Of a DNA stretch of 64,000 bases, positions 62,883-64,000 are shown piece after piece (within the stretch, counting starts at the first letter, position 1; each line of letters begins with the position of its first letter). The DNA lies in the NCBI RefSeq assembly GCF_008365315.1, contig NZ_CP043506.1, positions 867,001-931,000 of the forward strand, in the 5' to 3' direction. A program made the translations under genes and the position numbers. This stretch comes from Acetobacter vaccinii. GTDB taxonomy: Bacteria; Pseudomonadota; Alphaproteobacteria; Acetobacterales; Acetobacteraceae. The notes under the pieces were generated by a model, which was not told the origin of the DNA, did no database searches, and worked only from the letters and a program-made list of their open reading frames with translations.

Positions 62883-64000
62883 TCCTCCTCCTCCTCCTCG
62901 TCATCACCGGCGGGGGTGCCGCCTTTTGCATGGGCTGTATCCAGATACCCTTTTTCAGGCTTTGTGGGCCGCACTGTCTGCCCGTCCAGCAGGTCGGCAG
63001 GCGGGTTGTTGATGATCCTATCCCCTGGGACCACACCAGCACTGACCTCGGTATAGGCATCGGCCATGCGGCCCACGGTAATGTTACGGTAGTGGGCGAC
63101 ATCATGCCCATCAACCACAGCCACCTGCATACCGTGTTCCTGAAACACCAATGCCCCTGTGGGCACAGTATAAACACCCTTGTCCGCCGGTGCTGTCAGA
63201 GTGACCGAGGCAAAGCTGCCGGGCCAGAGCTTCTGGTCAGCATTGTCAATGGAAAATTCGGTCACCACTGTGCGGGTATTGGGGTCAAACCCTTTAGCAA
63301 TGGTCAGAAACTTTGCAATAAACACCTTGTCAGGAAACTGCGGCACAACAACCCGCGCCACCAGCCCCGGCTTGAGGATGGAGGAAAATGTTTCCGGCAC
63401 AGACACAAACAGACGCATGGCATGCGTGTCAGCCACAGTAAACAGCTCGCTACTGGTGCCATTGGCGTTCATGTTGCCGCTGCCCGCACCCACGTAATCA
63501 CCGACGTTGATGTTACGAGAAATCACAACACCATCAAACGGCGCCTCAATAGTTTTGAACTGCACCTGTGCGCCAATCTGATCCACCTTGTGCTGGGCCG
63601 CTTCCAGCTCTGCGTGGGAGGATTTTTCATTCGCGTTCTGCACCGACACAGACTGCCCGGACACCGCCTGCGACTGCCCCATGGACCGCCAGCGTGTGGC
63701 GGTAATGGAGGCCAGACCATATTTGGCCTGCGCCACCTTAAGGTCTGCCTGTGCCTGAGCATACTCTGCGTCCAGCCTTGGGGTTTTCAGCTCTGCCAGA
63801 ACATCACCCTTTTTGACCTGCGCGCCGTAATCCCGGTACCACATTTTAACGTAGCCCGATGCCTGGGCATAAATCGGGGCTTCGTACCAGGCACTGATCG
63901 TGCCTGGTAGCGTCATGGACAGGGTGTCGGGCGCAGGCTTGGGCTGCACGACCGCCACATCAGGCACGGCGGCATAGCTGGCCGTTTCCTGAATATGCAC
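62879..64000 (-). CDS. Efflux periplasmic adaptor (RND/HlyD type), truncated by the window edge
   Basis: The frame is open to the right edge, so the true start and signal sequence lie outside. The visible 373 residues contain the lipoyl half PIYAQASGYVKMWYRDYGAQVKKGDVLAEL, a short helical hairpin, the second lipoyl half IEAPFDGVVISRNINVGDYV, and beta-barrel and membrane-proximal domains. The protein ends in DDEEEEEE, an unusual acidic tail for this family. A pump gene is expected either side but is not visible; downstream is the outer-membrane factor. Confidence 0.88.
   Translation of the reverse strand: MHIQETASYAAVPDVAVVQPKPAPDTLSMTLPGTISAWYEAPIYAQASGYVKMWYRDYGAQVKKGDVLAELKTPRLDAEYAQAQADLKVAQAKYGLASITATRWRSMGQSQAVSGQSVSVQNANEKSSHAELEAAQHKVDQIGAQVQFKTIEAPFDGVVISRNINVGDYVGAGSGNMNANGTSSELFTVADTHAMRLFVSVPETFSSILKPGLVARVVVPQFPDKVFIAKFLTIAKGFDPNTRTVVTEFSIDNADQKLWPGSFASVTLTAPADKGVYTVPTGALVFQEHGMQVAVVDGHDVAHYRNITVGRMADAYTEVSAGVVPGDRIINNPPADLLDGQTVRPTKPEKGYLDTAHAKGGTPAGDDEEEEEE
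62882..62899 (-). repeat. GAG trinucleotide run encoding the acidic tail
   Basis: Five GAG codons and one GAA in a row directly before the adaptor stop encode six glutamates. The run overlaps the start codon of the next gene at its very end, so slippage here by whole codons would change tail length without breaking the operon. Confidence 0.8.

Overview
The window reads as chromosome of an acetic acid bacterium (Acetobacteraceae, Alphaproteobacteria). The main reason is the end of the PQQ-dependent alcohol dehydrogenase operon (adhA fragment and the triheme cytochrome subunit adhB) at the left edge. Supporting this are GC-rich coding with long spurious antisense frames, the alphaproteobacterial order rpsA-cmk-aroA-FYDLN protein and dnaX-ybaB-recR, and osmoregulated glucan genes opgGH. 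I cannot name genus or species from the sequence alone. I see no insertion sequence, prophage, rRNA, tRNA or CRISPR array; this is mostly core chromosome with some accessory transport genes.

Layout. 1-2.4 kb: adhA (partial) and adhB, closed by a double hairpin terminator. 2.5-10.7 kb: a uracil-DNA-glycosylase-family protein, a FUSC transporter with an 18-bp palindrome upstream, apt, a membrane hybrid histidine kinase, a TVP38-type membrane protein and heme A synthase ctaA. 10.8-12.7 kb: leuA behind a leucine-rich leader peptide and competing stem-loops, which looks like transcription attenuation. 12.8-18.6 kb: the rod-shape cluster mreB-mreC-mreD-mrdA-rodA. 18.7-24.9 kb: a tripartite RND efflux operon with its own promoter, palindromic operator and terminator. 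24.9-29.2 kb (minus strand): tonB-exbB-exbD-exbD plus a secreted helical-repeat protein. 29.2-34.5 kb: a structured intergenic element, prfB with a programmed +1 frameshift, PBP1A and hrcA. 34.6-35.9 kb: rph-rdgB.

36.2-40.8 kb: rpsA, cmk-aroA and a FYDLN-type acidic zinc-ribbon protein. 40.9-45.3 kb (minus strand): SRP RNA, then dnaX-ybaB-recR, then a pteridine-reductase-like dehydrogenase and folB. 45.5-48.3 kb: a small secreted protein, a FucP/NagP-like sugar transporter and nagA. 48.3 kb: a perfect 18-copy 7-bp tandem repeat between convergent genes. 48.6-52.3 kb: opgG-opgH. 52.5-58.9 kb: an acetyltransferase, recA with an SOS-like palindrome inside its promoter, a gamma-glutamyltranspeptidase-like lipoprotein, a DsbA-family protein, a DUF1275 membrane protein and an atypical formyl-CoA-transferase homologue. 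59.2-64 kb: a second FUSC protein facing a second outer-membrane efflux factor and the start-less adaptor gene that runs off the right edge.

Functional themes are periplasmic ethanol oxidation and its respiratory chain (adhAB, ctaA), envelope growth (mre/mrd, PBP1A, opgGH), solvent, acid and drug export (two RND-type adaptor/outer-membrane sets, two FUSC proteins), TonB-driven uptake, and translation and DNA maintenance (prfB, rpsA, recA, recR, dnaX). The observations most worth follow-up are the prfB recoding site that uses UAA instead of UGA, the leuA leader, the structured element between tonB and prfB, and the heptamer array.
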